DNA of 9,322 nucleotides from an uncultured bacterium (GTDB lineage Bacteria; Bacillota_A; Clostridia; Oscillospirales; Oscillospiraceae): NCBI GenBank assembly GCA_905214605.1, contig CAJMMY010000028.1, positions 1 to 9,322 of the forward strand, in the 5' to 3' direction. The notes beneath the pieces were generated by a model. The model had not been told where the DNA came from and made no database searches. It saw only the letters and a program-made list of their open reading frames with translations. Made by a program: the position numbers and the translations under genes. This document shows, piece after piece, positions 1-5,623 of the stretch (the stretch's first letter is position 1; each line of letters begins with the position of its first letter).

Positions 1-2
1 CG

Positions 3-116
3 CTGCCCGTCATCACGCAGGCCGCCGGGCGGCCCTATGCCGTGGTTTCGATCTTCCACGGCTGTGCTCTCGATTTCAGCGTCCCGTTTCTGGTGACGTT
101 TTTCTGTACGATCTGA
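3..116 (+). CDS. C-terminal end of an unrecognised hydrophobic (membrane?) protein, 5'-truncated by the window edge
   Basis: Only the last 37 codons are present, ending with TGA at 114-116. Nearly every codon in this frame ends in G or C, unlike the following 300 bases, which suggests real coding sequence. The peptide is hydrophobic and ends in a run like a final transmembrane segment (ALDFSVPFLVTFFC). It could be the last helix of a transporter, but I do not recognise the family and assign no function. A hairpin-rich gap follows, with a terminator-like structure about 150 bases downstream. The opposite-strand open frame over the same bases looks like a shadow. Confidence 0.45.
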   Translation: MPVITQAAGRPYAVVSIFHGCALDFSVPFLVTFFCTI

Positions 117-194
117 TTTGCACTTCCGTGCGGGATATTGGCTCCTTTTGGTGGCAAAAATTGCCAATGGACCGCGTCTTTGCCGCGATTGTTT

Positions 195-218
195 GCCGCT
201 TTTGATGGCAAAAGCGGC
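195..218. repeat. Perfect 10-bp inverted repeat (hairpin)
   Basis: GCCGCTTTTG (195-204) is followed by loop ATGG and its exact reverse complement CAAAAGCGGC (209-218). No T-run follows on either strand, so it is not a classical intrinsic terminator. It may shape or protect the 3' end of the upstream transcript. Confidence 0.5.
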
Positions 219-267
219 GCAAAACCATCCGCATGTCGCTTTCGCGGGAACGACATTTGGCTGTGCT

Positions 268-315
268 AAAACGGGCGCCTGACGCGGGTTTGCAAGCAAA
301 CCGGCCCCGTTTTTT
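268..315. terminator. Candidate bidirectional terminator (nested hairpin flanked by A-run and T-run)
   Basis: The outer arms AAAACGGG (268-275) and CCCGTTTT (306-313) pair perfectly. They enclose a second hairpin, GGTTTG...CAAACC, at about 287-302. On the plus strand the stem runs into six T's (310-315); on the minus strand the complement of AAAA gives a shorter U-tail. The position between convergent transcription units fits a shared terminator. Confidence 0.6.
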
Positions 316-414
316 AACGCTTCGCCTTCATGCCGTTCTTCTTCCGCTGCAAGCGATAATGCGGAACACTTCCCGCCGCGAAACGCGACGAATAACCCCT
401 GTGTATAGCCATAT

Positions 415-699
415 TTATCTCTTTATATAGCTTTGCAGCGCCTCGACGTATTCGGCGAAGGCGTCGCGCCCGGCGTCGGTGATGCGGCACACCGTGCAGG
501 GAATCTTGCCGCGGAAGGTCTTCTCGACTTCGATGTAACCGGCTTTTGCGAGTTTGTCCAGCTGCACCGAGAGATTCCCGGCGGTGGCTCCGGTCTGCTG
601 CCGGATGAAGACGAAGTCGGCGCTTTCGACCCCGATGAGGATCGAAACGACGGCCAGCCTCAATTCGGAGTGCAACAGGGGATTCAGCTCTTTGAACAT
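415..699 (-). CDS. Small winged-helix DNA-binding regulator (HTH_34-like / MarR-like)
   Basis: This 94-residue protein is essentially one winged-helix domain. A helix-turn-helix spans about residues 27-53 (DFVFIRQQTGATAGNLSVQL is the recognition region) and a beta-hairpin wing spans about 54-73. A short C-terminal helix (78-93) may mediate dimerisation. The size and the 'GNLSVQLDKLAKAGYI' pattern match the stand-alone winged-helix family typified by Pfam HTH_34. Its ATG (697-699) lies 4 bases after the stop of the upstream membrane-protein gene, implying translational coupling. It is the last gene of a four-gene minus-strand operon, so it probably responds to or controls the membrane proteins before it, perhaps by autoregulation. 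The ligand is not evident, and DNA targets are inferred only from the fold. Confidence 0.85.
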   Translation of the reverse strand: MFKELNPLLHSELRLAVVSILIGVESADFVFIRQQTGATAGNLSVQLDKLAKAGYIEVEKTFRGKIPCTVCRITDAGRDAFAEYVEALQSYIKR

Positions 700-703
700 C
701 GCG

Positions 704-1294
704 TTATCGGGCAGGGTGGTTCGACTTGTAGTTGAGGATATGCCCCGGAACGATCATCATCACCACGAATCCGGCGATGAAAAGCAGCGGCTGCCACATG
801 TTGCCGGCGATCAGCGTGAACGGAGCGAGGATGATGGCCGCGACGCCCCCGACGGCGGTGGGCGTGAAGCGGATGATCAGCCCCGTCACGGTGGTTCCCA
901 TGCCCATGATGAGCAGAATGATGAAGAGTATCGGCAGGCGCATGGGCGTGAAGAGCGCCAGCATGCTGACGAACCACGCCGAAAGACCCATTACCGTCCA
1001 GACGTTCCCGATCACGCGGTCGACGAACGTGCGCACCTCGCCTTCGGGCTTCTTCTCGCGCGAAACCCACATCAGCAGCCAGCCCAGCAGGGGCAGCATC
1101 AGCCAGAGGTAGTTCCAGCGCGGGTCTTGGAAATAGAGGACTGCGCCCCAGACGGCGAGCGTCGTCAGTACGGTGGCGTAGCCCCATGCCAGCAGCGGAC
1201 GGCCCGAGTTGCGGACCATGCGGCTGCGGGTGTTTTCGATCATGCGGCCGATCAGCGCCAGGCTTTCGGCGGCTTCGAGTTTACGGTCTTCCAT
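704..1294 (-). CDS. Six-helix integral membrane protein of unknown function (paralogue A)
   Basis: This 196-residue protein has a short charged cytoplasmic-type N-terminus (1-30) and about six hydrophobic segments near 33-55, 61-79, 95-115, 119-141, 146-163 and 168-188. It is clearly paralogous to the product of the gene just upstream. Both share an N-terminal motif (E/Q-S-L/I-x-LI-x-RMI-x-x-TR), the same helix spacing and an aligned loop between helices 2 and 3 (FVDRVIGNVW here, YTDRLLEQVW there). I do not recognise an enzymatic motif or a transporter signature. Four bases separate its start from the stop of its paralogue, and four separate its stop from the winged-helix gene. The function may be a membrane sensor or accessory to the regulator; that is inference only. 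Confidence 0.75.
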   Translation of the reverse strand: MEDRKLEAAESLALIGRMIENTRSRMVRNSGRPLLAWGYATVLTTLAVWGAVLYFQDPRWNYLWLMLPLLGWLLMWVSREKKPEGEVRTFVDRVIGNVWTVMGLSAWFVSMLALFTPMRLPILFIILLIMGMGTTVTGLIIRFTPTAVGGVAAIILAPFTLIAGNMWQPLLFIAGFVVMMIVPGHILNYKSNHPAR

Positions 1295-1298
1295 GGTG

Positions 1299-1922
1299 TT
1301 ATCGGTTTTCCGAAGCTTCTGCGGCGTCGCGTTTTACTTGTCGTTTGAGTGCGTATCCCGAGCCTGTGAGCCCGACGAGGACCGCCACGGCGAACTGAAT
1401 CAGGTTGCCGTCCGGGTTGACATTGATCCACGATTCGCGGATGATGCCGAAGGCAACCGGCAATAGGAAGCACGAAACGTAATACATATATTTGTTGTGA
1501 ATCACCGTTCCCGAGATGAAAAGCCCTGCGCTGATCAGCAGCAGGACCGGGAACAGCGGATCGACAGGCCATTCCCGCTCCATGCAGATCACGAAGGTAG
1601 AAAAGGCGGCCAGACCTGCTATGCATCCCCATACCTGTTCCAGCAGGCGGTCGGTGTAGCTTTTGACCTGCGATACACGGCGGCGGTTGTACCACCACGT
1701 AGCGGCCCATCCGGCGGCCAGCGCGGGCAGCCACAGCCATTGCCAGGCGCGACTTTCGGTGAAGGTCAGCAGGAGGAAAATCCCGACGGCGGTTGCGGCG
1801 AGCAGGTATCCCCATAGGATGAAGAGGTTGCTGCTGCCCGACGAAAGGTTGCGGCGCGTGTCGCGGATCATGCGCTGGATGAGTTCGATGCTTTGGTCGG
1901 CGTTGAAGTTTTTGTTGTCCAT
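1299..1922 (-). CDS. Six-helix integral membrane protein of unknown function (paralogue B)
   Basis: This 207-residue protein has about six hydrophobic segments near 33-54, 60-78, 95-113, 121-141, 145-162 and 174-190, and a charged C-terminal tail (193-207). Its conserved N-terminal helix (residues 9-24, ending RMIRDTRR) and overall layout match the next gene in the operon, so the pair looks like a tandem duplication followed by divergence. It follows the 2TM gene after 13 bases and precedes its paralogue by 4 bases. No catalytic or substrate-binding motif is visible. The start at 1920-1922 is the natural ATG, placing the conserved N-terminal motif close to the N-terminus in both paralogues. 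Confidence 0.75.
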   Translation of the reverse strand: MDNKNFNADQSIELIQRMIRDTRRNLSSGSSNLFILWGYLLAATAVGIFLLLTFTESRAWQWLWLPALAAGWAATWWYNRRRVSQVKSYTDRLLEQVWGCIAGLAAFSTFVICMEREWPVDPLFPVLLLISAGLFISGTVIHNKYMYYVSCFLLPVAFGIIRESWINVNPDGNLIQFAVAVLVGLTGSGYALKRQVKRDAAEASENR

Positions 1923-1935
1923 CGTTTCGTTTTTT

Positions 1936-2169
1936 TCAGCGGTTGCGGTAATTGCATTCGTCGTCGCAGTCGAACAGATACCAGGCGAGCGACAGGGCGA
2001 TGTTCAGCCCCCATCCGGCGATGACCCACAGCACCCACCAGTAGTGGGGCGAGGTTTGCCAGTTGACGAAGGCGAGAAAGGCGCAGACCACGACGCAGGT
2101 GGTCAGGCGGCGGATGAACCAGCGCGCGAAAAGGCGGCGTTTGTCGGTGCGGGCGGGAGTGATTTCCAT
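1936..2169 (-). CDS. 2TM domain-containing protein
   Basis: This 77-residue protein has a basic N-terminus (about 1-20) and two transmembrane helices, near 22-40 and 43-66. It ends in a short tail rich in Asp and Cys (FDCDDECNYRNR). The hydrophobic pair with a WW..WVIAGWGL core matches the 2TM domain (Pfam 2TM), common as stand-alone proteins or histidine-kinase modules in Bacteroidetes. It is the first gene of the operon, about 40 bases downstream of a consensus Bacteroidetes promoter. Known 2TM proteins have no firm biochemical role, so only membrane location is asserted. The two Cys in the acidic tail could bind a metal, but that is speculative. Confidence 0.8.
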   Translation of the reverse strand: MEITPARTDKRRLFARWFIRRLTTCVVVCAFLAFVNWQTSPHYWWVLWVIAGWGLNIALSLAWYLFDCDDECNYRNR

Positions 2170-2214
2170 GGCTTTTTCCGGTTGTGAGCGGTTGCTCGGT
2201 TTGTAAATCCATTA

Positions 2215-2246
2215 CAAATATAAAGTAGTTTATAAAATAAACCAAA
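2215..2246 (-). promoter_or_regulatory. Bacteroidetes-type sigma promoter for the 2TM operon
   Basis: Read on the minus strand there is a -33 element TTTG (2243-2246), a 20-base spacer and a -7 element TATATTTG (2215-2222). This is an exact match to the Bacteroidetes housekeeping consensus TTTG-N19-21-TAnnTTTG. It sits about 45 bases before the 2TM start codon and is the only strong promoter upstream of the four tightly packed genes. Confidence 0.85.
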
Positions 2247-2286
2247 TTTCGAGCCGGAAATTTTTCGGAAAAAGCGAATACCTATA

Positions 2287-2320
2287 TTTATTGAGCGGGA
2301 AGTGTTTATTGAGCGGGAAG
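2287..2320. repeat. Short tandem repeat, 18-base period, nearly two copies
   Basis: TTTATTGAGCGGGAAG occurs at 2287-2302 and again, identical, at 2305-2320, separated by TG. It lies in the gap between the 2TM operon promoter and the GNAT gene end. Two copies only; it could be replication slippage or a paired protein-binding site. Confidence 0.6.
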
Positions 2321-2340
2321 ATGCCTGTCGGGAGGAGGCA

Positions 2341-2370
2341 GAATCGGACCCTTCGAAAAGAGTCCGGTTT
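2341..2370 (-). terminator. Weak hairpin downstream of the GNAT gene, possible terminator
   Basis: CGGACCC (2345-2351) and GAGTCCG (2360-2366) can pair around an 8-base loop; on the plus strand wobble pairs extend the stem outward. It lies about 60 bases past the GNAT stop in the transcript. No U-tract follows on the minus strand, so a terminator role is uncertain. Confidence 0.3.
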
Positions 2371-2426
2371 CGCGGCGGGGCGCTCCCTGCGGGCAGGCGG
2401 TTGTGGGGGGCCGAACCTGCCCGGGC

Positions 2427-2729
2427 CTACTTGTTTTCGGCGGTCAGCACCAAGTCCATCCATTCGGGGTGGCGGCGGATATAGGTCGCGACGAACGGGC
2501 ATTGGGGGACGACCTTGAGCTTCTTTCTGCGGATGTCCTCCAGCACGCCCTGCACCAACTCCTTGCCGATGCCCCGACCTTCGTACTTCGGGGGCACTTC
2601 GGTGTGCGTCAGTACGATAAGTCCGTGTCCCAAAACGTATTCGGCCAGGGCCATGCCGTCTCCGAGGTCGAGTTCGTAACGCTTTTCGGCGGCGTTGTCT
2701 ATCAAAGTGTGCTTCCTTTCCATATGCAT
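2427..2729 (-). CDS. YjdJ-type GNAT family N-acetyltransferase
   Basis: This 100-residue protein is a minimal GCN5-related acetyltransferase (Pfam Acetyltransf_CG, YjdJ type). The acetyl-CoA pyrophosphate-binding loop is EGRGIG (residues 50-55), preceded by the core strand VLTHTEVPPKYEG (39-51). The family-specific C-terminal block CPFVATYIRRHPEW spans 77-90, with the conserved Cys at 77. Such proteins transfer an acetyl group from CoA to an amine; their natural acceptor is generally unknown. Starts at 2727-2729 and two codons later (2721-2723) are both possible; there is no purine-rich Shine-Dalgarno, as is common in Bacteroidetes. It is a single-gene unit transcribed leftward, and its upstream flank is cut by the contig junction about 50-70 bases away, so its full promoter may be missing. 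Confidence 0.9.
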   Translation of the reverse strand: MHMERKHTLIDNAAEKRYELDLGDGMALAEYVLGHGLIVLTHTEVPPKYEGRGIGKELVQGVLEDIRRKKLKVVPQCPFVATYIRRHPEWMDLVLTAENK

Positions 2730-2775
2730 CTCGTTTTAATTGGGTCTGAATGCTTCAAATTTGATTCCGAAGTCG

Positions 2776-2783
2776 TATTTTTG
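2776..2783 (+). promoter_or_regulatory. Possible Bacteroidetes -7 box immediately before the junction
   Basis: TATTTTTG matches the TAnnTTTG -7 consensus. No TTTG lies at the required 19-21-base distance, so support is partial. If real, it would have driven a rightward Bacteroidetes gene divergent from the GNAT gene, now replaced by the clostridial Lrp fragment. It marks sequence probably still on the Bacteroidetes side. Confidence 0.3.
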
Positions 2784-2792
2784 TCTTCCGTT

Positions 2793-3149
2793 ATGAACCG
2801 CATTCGACAGATGGAAGACAGCGGCATCATTCAGGGCTATGAAGTGAAGGTCGACAGTAAAAAACTGGGCTTTGACGTCACGGCATTTATGGAAGTCAGT
2901 CTGGAGCACCCGAAGTATTACGACCACTTCTGTGAAGCCATCACCAACCACCCCAACATTGCCGACTGCTATTACTTCACCGGCAACTTTGACTTTTTGC
3001 TCCACATTACCTGCACGTCTTCCGATGAGCTGGAGGCTGTGCACCGGGAAATCAAGAGCATTGAGGGCGTTTCCGGTACCCATACCCATTTCGTGCTGAA
3101 AACCGTAAAAGCCGGTCAGTACCCTTTGAAATCGAAGAAAATGGATTGA
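2793..3149 (+). pseudogene. Lrp/AsnC family transcriptional regulator, N-terminal helix-turn-helix missing at the contig junction
   Basis: From 2793 the frame encodes 118 residues, against about 145-160 for intact Lrp/AsnC proteins. The first recognisable piece is NRIRQMEDSGIIQGYEV (residues 2-18): the end of the recognition helix and the linker that follow the helix-turn-helix. The RAM/AsnC ligand-binding domain then runs from about 25 to 103, complete with the ITNHPNIADCYYFTGNFDFLL core. The first roughly 40 residues of the DNA-binding domain are absent and the upstream bases belong to a different genome. No Shine-Dalgarno precedes the ATG at 2793, so it is probably not the native start. 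The intact gene would be an amino-acid-responsive regulator. Upstream the frame stays open to 2403, but that part is antisense to the GNAT gene. I mark it as a fragment caused by the join, not a natural pseudogene. Confidence 0.85.
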
Positions 3150-3161
3150 ATCCGAACATAA

Positions 3162-3200
3162 CAACATCGCCATGGCTGCAGCCATGGCGATGTTGCTTTT
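3162..3200 (+). terminator. Strong palindromic intrinsic terminator between convergent genes
   Basis: Positions 3162-3195 form a perfect 34-base palindrome: a 15-bp stem beginning CAACATCGCCATGGC with loop TGCA. It is followed by CTTTTCTG on the plus strand. It lies 12 bases after the Lrp stop and 10 bases before the end of the hydrolase gene, so it can terminate both convergent transcripts. The U-tail is better on the plus side. Confidence 0.85.
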
Positions 3201-3205
3201 CTGTC

Positions 3206-3820
3206 TCAATTCTGTTTCGGTGTTTCCGGGAGGATTACGCCGGAAAGCTCCGGAGACCAAGTGACCGTGCTGCCGGGAACCGTCTGCACCCGGTCAAACA
3301 GCTTTGTAAACTCCGCCACCGGTCCGATTTCCTCGTAGCCGAATCCCGCGCCCCGATAGTGCATGGGAATGATGACCTTCGGCTGCAGCTGCTCCGTCAC
3401 CTGCTTTGCCTCCGCCGGGTCAATGGTATAATATCCGCCCACGGGAATCAGCAATACGTCCGGTCTGCCCACAGCCGCCGCCTGCTCCGGGGTCAGCACA
3501 TGTCCCAAATCCCCCAAATGCACCACGCGCACACCGTCAAACTCCAGAATGTGAATCTTATTTGTACCGCGCTTTGCTCCCTGCACCTCATCGTGGAAGG
3601 TGTCCACCGTCGCAACGGTGCAGCTTGCCGGTTTGCCGGACAGCGTTACGCCATCGGCCCAGCAGTGGTCATGATGTCCATGGCTGCACAGCACCAGATC
3701 CGCTGTCAGTGCAGGCAAAGCCAATCCCGGTACGCTGCCGGGCTCATAGGGGTCCAGAACCACACGGGCGCGCTCTGTTTCTACCAAAAAGCAGGAATGT
3801 CCATACCAAGTCAATGTCAT
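3206..3820 (-). CDS. MBL-fold metal-dependent hydrolase (UPF0173/UlaG-like, Lactamase_B_3)
   Basis: This 204-residue protein has the metallo-beta-lactamase fold. Visible motifs are the N-terminal WYGHSCF (5-11), the zinc-binding SHGHHDH (46-52, the HxHxDH signature), HLGDLGH (101-107) with a metal-ligand Asp104, and the C-terminal IIPMHY with His154. The GHSxF start and GGYYTID block (128-134) are typical of UPF0173/UlaG-like hydrolases, which often act on phosphodiester, lactone or similar ester bonds. The exact substrate cannot be read from sequence. There is no signal peptide, so it should be cytoplasmic. GGAGG (3828-3832) lies 7 bases before the ATG. It is a single-gene unit with its own promoter, divergent from the VanY-like gene. 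It is not expected to confer beta-lactam resistance. Confidence 0.9.
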   Translation of the reverse strand: MTLTWYGHSCFLVETERARVVLDPYEPGSVPGLALPALTADLVLCSHGHHDHCWADGVTLSGKPASCTVATVDTFHDEVQGAKRGTNKIHILEFDGVRVVHLGDLGHVLTPEQAAAVGRPDVLLIPVGGYYTIDPAEAKQVTEQLQPKVIIPMHYRGAGFGYEEIGPVAEFTKLFDRVQTVPGSTVTWSPELSGVILPETPKQN

Positions 3821-3852
3821 AATGATGCCTCCGTTTCGGGTTTCTTGGTTTC

Positions 3853-3881
3853 ATTTTACTGGATTTTTTTCGCCATTGCAA
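3853..3881 (-). promoter_or_regulatory. Sigma-A-type promoter for the MBL hydrolase gene
   Basis: On the minus strand the -35 element is TTGCAA (3876-3881), followed by a 17-base spacer and -10 TAAAAT (3853-3858). This leads to a leader of about 25-30 bases and the GGAGG Shine-Dalgarno at 3828-3832. Confidence 0.75.
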
Positions 3882-3892
3882 GCCGGGGATGA

Positions 3893-3921
3893 TTGACGGA
3901 ATTCCCGATTTTGTGTATGAT
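3893..3921 (+). promoter_or_regulatory. Sigma-A-type promoter for the VanY-like gene
   Basis: TTGACG (3893-3898), 17-base spacer, TATGAT (3916-3921). The -35 box lies only 11 bases from the -35 box of the divergent hydrolase promoter. A small hairpin (CGTCC/GGACG, 3943-3956) lies in the leader before the ribosome binding site AAGGAG at 3962-3967. Confidence 0.8.
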
Positions 3922-3974
3922 ACCAACGTATTTAACCATTTCCGTCCCACCGGACGATAAGAAGGAGCTTTTCC

Positions 3975-4730
3975 ATGAAGAAAAAACTGCTTTCCGTGCT
4001 GTTGGTGCTGGCCATTTTTCTGGTTGGTGCCGGCGCTGTTGCGCTGATTTACCGCACATTTAAATTGGATACCGATGCCATTCGAGCCGAGCTGAACGCC
4101 ACACCTACCCCCACCGCTGCTGCGGAACCTACCCCCACCCCGGAACCCACGCCGGAGCCTACCCCTGCCCATGAATGGCCGGACGTGGACATCACCTCCT
4201 GGGAATTTCTGCTGGCCAATCCCGACCACAACATCGGCGAGTATGTTCCCACCTTGGCTACTTTGGAGGGACAGCAGCTGGACGAGCGCATCATCGAACC
4301 CATGAAGGAATTTGTGGCCGCCGCCCGGGCAGAAGGATTGAGCGTGTTCCTCTCCTCCGGTTATCGGGATTATGCCACCCAGAATTATCTCTATCAGAGA
4401 AAAGTGGGGCAGTACGGTGCGGAAGTTGCCAAAACCATTGTGGCAATTCCCGGCACCAGCGAGCATCAGACCGGTTTGGCTTGCGACATTACGGACCATT
4501 ACTATGAATTCAAGGATTCCTCTCTGGAAAATACCGCCTTGTACCAGTGGATGAGCCAACATTGTCAGGAATACGGTTTTATCGTCCGATTCCCCAAAGA
4601 CAAGGAAGACATCACCGGCATTATCTATGAGCCTTGGCACTTCCGCTATGTGGGTGTGGAGGCTGCTACCTACATTATGGAGCACGACCTGTGTCTGGAA
4701 GAATTTCTGGAACTGTACAACGTGGAATAA
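3975..4730 (+). CDS. Membrane-anchored D-alanyl-D-alanine carboxypeptidase, VanY/peptidase M15B family
   Basis: This 251-residue protein has a lysine-rich start (KKK), one hydrophobic anchor or uncleaved signal at about 5-26, and a Pro/Thr/Glu spacer (43-65, repeats of PTPEPTP). A VanY domain follows from about 100 to 235. The zinc-binding signature SEHQTGLACD (162-171) supplies His164 and Asp171. EPWHFRYVG (219-227) supplies the catalytic Glu219 and third ligand His222. SSGYRD (127-132) is the usual substrate-pocket motif. The family removes the terminal D-Ala from peptidoglycan stem peptides outside the membrane. AAGGAG lies 7 bases before the ATG. No vanR/S/H/A/X genes are nearby, so this is ordinary cell-wall remodelling rather than a vancomycin-resistance cluster. 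It is a single-gene unit ending at a bidirectional terminator. Confidence 0.93.
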   Translation: MKKKLLSVLLVLAIFLVGAGAVALIYRTFKLDTDAIRAELNATPTPTAAAEPTPTPEPTPEPTPAHEWPDVDITSWEFLLANPDHNIGEYVPTLATLEGQQLDERIIEPMKEFVAAARAEGLSVFLSSGYRDYATQNYLYQRKVGQYGAEVAKTIVAIPGTSEHQTGLACDITDHYYEFKDSSLENTALYQWMSQHCQEYGFIVRFPKDKEDITGIIYEPWHFRYVGVEAATYIMEHDLCLEEFLELYNVE

Positions 4731-4732
4731 GC

Positions 4733-4772
4733 AAAAGCTGCGGAACGCAAATCAGCATCCCGCAGCTTTTTT
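4733..4772. terminator. Bidirectional intrinsic terminator overlapping the end of the PHP gene
   Basis: AAAAGCTGCGG (4733-4743) pairs perfectly with CCGCAGCTTTT (4760-4770), giving an 11-bp stem with a 16-base loop. The plus-strand U-tail runs through 4772; on the minus strand the complement of AAAA gives a four-U tail. The right arm lies inside the last codons of the convergent PHP gene (Lys-Lys-Ala-Ala-Gly). Confidence 0.88.
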
Positions 4773-5585
4773 CAATGCCTCTAAATAGGCATACGGGGCG
4801 CGCGTGGTCCCGATTTGAATATTCGGCTTGGATTTTCCGTGATAATCGCTGCCCCCGGTGGGCAGCAGGTCATATTCCTTTGCCAGTTCCAACAGATGTC
4901 CGCTCTGGGCAGCATCATATTTGGAGTAAATGCACTCCATGCCCACGCCGCCGTTCTCTTTCACCACGGAAATCAGCTCCCGCAGCTTCGGCTCCGGCAA
5001 TTCGTACTGATACGGGTGCGCCAGCACCGGCAGACCGCCCGCCTGCATAATCCGCCGAATGGCATCTTCCATCGGCAGATTTACCCGACGGACATAGCAG
5101 CACCCGGTTTTTCCCAGATACTTGGCAAAGGCGTCTTTCATATCCGTTGCGTAACCCTTTTCAATCAGGATTGTGCCGATATGGGGCCGCCCCAACACGG
5201 TGGACGGGAATTTTGCCCGCACCTCTTCCATAGAAATAGGAATGTTCATTTCCTGCAATTTTTCCACAATGCGGGTGTTGCGAATATTTCTCTGATTCAG
5301 CGCCCACCCCAGCAAATCCGCCAGACTTTCCGCGCCGGGGGTCACATAATATCCCAGAACGTGCACCTCGGTGCCGTTCCACTGGGTGGACAGCTCAATT
5401 CCCGGCACCACTTCCAAGCCGTATTCCTTGGCTGCCTCCTGCGCCTCGCGAACGCCGTTGGTATTGTCATGGTCGGTGATGGCAATGGCCTGATACCCTG
5501 CCTCCGCCGCCATACGAACCACGACTGCCGGCGCATTGGACCCGTCCGATGCCGTGGTGTGAATATGCATATCAATTCCGCTCAT
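4752..5585 (-). CDS. PHP-domain metal-dependent phosphoesterase (YciV/TrpH-like)
   Basis: This 277-residue protein carries the whole set of PHP motifs: DMHIHTTASDG (residues 5-15, His7/His9), ITDHDN (36-41), PGIELS with Glu64, LGRPHI with His135, LAHPYQY with His190, and GGSDYHG with Asp247/His249. The spacing and the 'LGRPHIGTILIEKGYA' block match the YciV/TrpH group, shown in E. coli to be a 5'-3' RNase/oligonucleotidase and 3',5'-nucleotide phosphatase. A similar nucleotide or RNA role is likely here. I chose the ATG at 5585 because AGAGAGG lies 7 bases upstream and the metal motif starts at residue 5. A longer frame to 5633 would begin upstream of the predicted transcription start. Probably cytoplasmic; single-gene unit. 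Confidence 0.92.
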   Translation of the reverse strand: MSGIDMHIHTTASDGSNAPAVVVRMAAEAGYQAIAITDHDNTNGVREAQEAAKEYGLEVVPGIELSTQWNGTEVHVLGYYVTPGAESLADLLGWALNQRNIRNTRIVEKLQEMNIPISMEEVRAKFPSTVLGRPHIGTILIEKGYATDMKDAFAKYLGKTGCCYVRRVNLPMEDAIRRIMQAGGLPVLAHPYQYELPEPKLRELISVVKENGGVGMECIYSKYDAAQSGHLLELAKEYDLLPTGGSDYHGKSKPNIQIGTTRAPYAYLEALKKAAGC

Positions 5586-5623
5586 GCAGAAACCTCTCTC
5601 ATCAATCGTTATTTTTCGCCGCC

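Larger units (their letters stand above)
117..414. other. Intergenic stretch of about 300 bases between convergent genes; hairpins, no convincing gene
   Basis: This stretch separates the end of the plus-strand gene at 116 from the end of the minus-strand operon at 415. It holds three inverted repeats: a small one at 152-166 (TGGCAA/TTGCCA around AAA), a perfect 10-bp stem with a 4-base loop at 195-218, and the larger terminator-like structure at 268-315. Short open frames exist on both strands (for example 233-430 plus), but they have no family resemblance, no ribosome binding site and arginine-rich, low-complexity composition. I see no tRNA or small-RNA signature beyond the hairpins. Confidence 0.5.

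Noticed and set aside
35..256. Minus-strand 73-residue open frame
   Set aside because: Overlaps the end of the plus-strand gene and a hairpin; no start signal or family resemblance.
233..430. Plus-strand 65-residue open frame in the left gap
   Set aside because: Runs through the terminator-like hairpin, arginine-rich and without a ribosome binding site.
554..1348. A 264-residue plus-strand His/Asp/Glu-rich open frame
   Set aside because: Antisense to the winged-helix and membrane-protein genes; its charged, low-complexity composition is what a reverse membrane-protein sequence gives.
2740..2800. Horizontal transfer or an integration event at the genome switch
   Set aside because: No integrase, transposase, direct repeats or tRNA at the joint, and a housekeeping/sporulation chromosome segment on the right; mis-assembly is simpler.
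2403..3149. A single 248-residue plus-strand protein
   Set aside because: Its first 130 residues are antisense to the well-supported GNAT gene and junction flank; only the part from about 2790 matches Lrp/AsnC.
3975..4730. Vancomycin-resistance gene vanY
   Set aside because: The enzyme family matches, but there are no van regulators or ligases and many Clostridia carry such carboxypeptidases for normal wall turnover.
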